Source of the DNA: an uncultured Bacteroidales bacterium
GTDB lineage: Bacteria; Bacteroidota; Bacteroidia; Bacteroidales; Paludibacteraceae
NCBI GenBank assembly: GCA_937916355.1
Contig: CALFTM010000032.1
Span: 1 to 51,468, forward strand
Length of the DNA: 51,468 nucleotides
Reading direction: 5' to 3'
Within the stretch, counting starts at the first letter, position 1. Every line of letters begins with the position of its first letter. Made by a program: the position numbers and the translations under genes. The notes under the pieces were generated by a model. That model saw only the letters and a list, made by a program, of their open reading frames with translations, ran no database searches and was not told the origin of the DNA. This document shows positions 51,383-51,468 of the stretch, piece after piece.

Positions 51383-51468
51383 TTAACACAAAATATCATA
51401 CGCCTCGCAGATTTCCCTGAATTTTTCGGTGGCTTTTGCGACCTCCTCTTCCGGTGCGTTGACGTGCT
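51383..51468 (-). CDS. DjlA-like J-domain protein 6, 5' end outside the window
   Basis: Only the last 27 codons and stop are inside: the translation HVNAPEEEVAKATEKFREIC then EAYDILC, followed by TAA at 51383-51385. This is the C-terminal half of a J-domain just after the HPD motif, identical to that of protein 4. It shows that the array continues past the window edge. Confidence 0.85.
   Translation of the reverse strand, partial: HVNAPEEEVAKATEKFREICEAYDILC

Overview
The window looks like a chromosomal segment of a member of the Bacteroidota, order Bacteroidales. Evidence: an AT-rich genome; start regions with little Shine-Dalgarno signal; many copies of the Bacteroidota -7 promoter element TAnnTTTG (a few with a -33 TTTG about 20 bases upstream); an N-succinylornithine-type carbamoyltransferase; DUF4292 and DUF4349 lipoproteins; and two secreted proteins ending in type IX secretion (T9SS) sorting domains. 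I cannot name a genus. No rRNA or tRNA gene was seen.

Layout. 0.1-3.7 kb: cysE-birA-aroQ and a polysaccharide flippase on +. 3.8-5.9 kb: dgt and tcdA on -. 6.0-12.6 kb: dut, a TPR protein, a DUF4292 lipoprotein, an EnvC-like protein, a Wzz-like protein and a nucleoside-recognition membrane protein, probably an envelope-maintenance cluster. 12.7-18.9 kb: a giant CotH-family T9SS protein, argF', xerD, and purN on -. 19.1-24.4 kb: acpP-fabF-rnc-acyl-CoA synthetase-prfB; prfB carries the classical programmed +1 frameshift. 24.5-32.1 kb: a lipoprotein, then a TetR-TolC-HlyD-AcrB efflux operon ending in a PII-like gene.

32.2-35.8 kb is an acquired, very AT-rich island. Perfect 17-bp inverted repeats (32258-32274 and 35729-35745) enclose remnants of two transposase genes, an orphan lipoprotein gene, and a two-gene AAA ATPase plus DUF4276 (TOPRIM-like) cassette resembling anti-phage defence modules. 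35.8-36.5 kb has no conventional gene but is not empty. It holds a sigma54-like site, a textbook Bacteroidota promoter, a 31-codon hydrophobic ORF closed by a strong terminator, and a stretch of nested hairpins ending in a second terminator; I read this as a small peptide and/or structured RNA locus.

36.5-43.0 kb: a C_GCAxxG_C_C redox protein (-), an AddA-like helicase-nuclease, a peroxiredoxin, and a secreted GH10 xylanase. 43.1-51.5 kb, all on -, is an unusual accessory region: a 13-unit Sel1 protein overlapping a DUF4349 lipoprotein gene, a second flippase, and a tandem array of at least six DjlA-like membrane J-domain proteins (TM anchor, TerB-like middle, C-terminal J-domain). The array runs off the window. 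Its J-domains are nearly identical while the membrane anchors differ completely. This array is the best candidate for an undescribed system here, followed by the structured-RNA locus and the defence cassette inside the dead insertion sequence.
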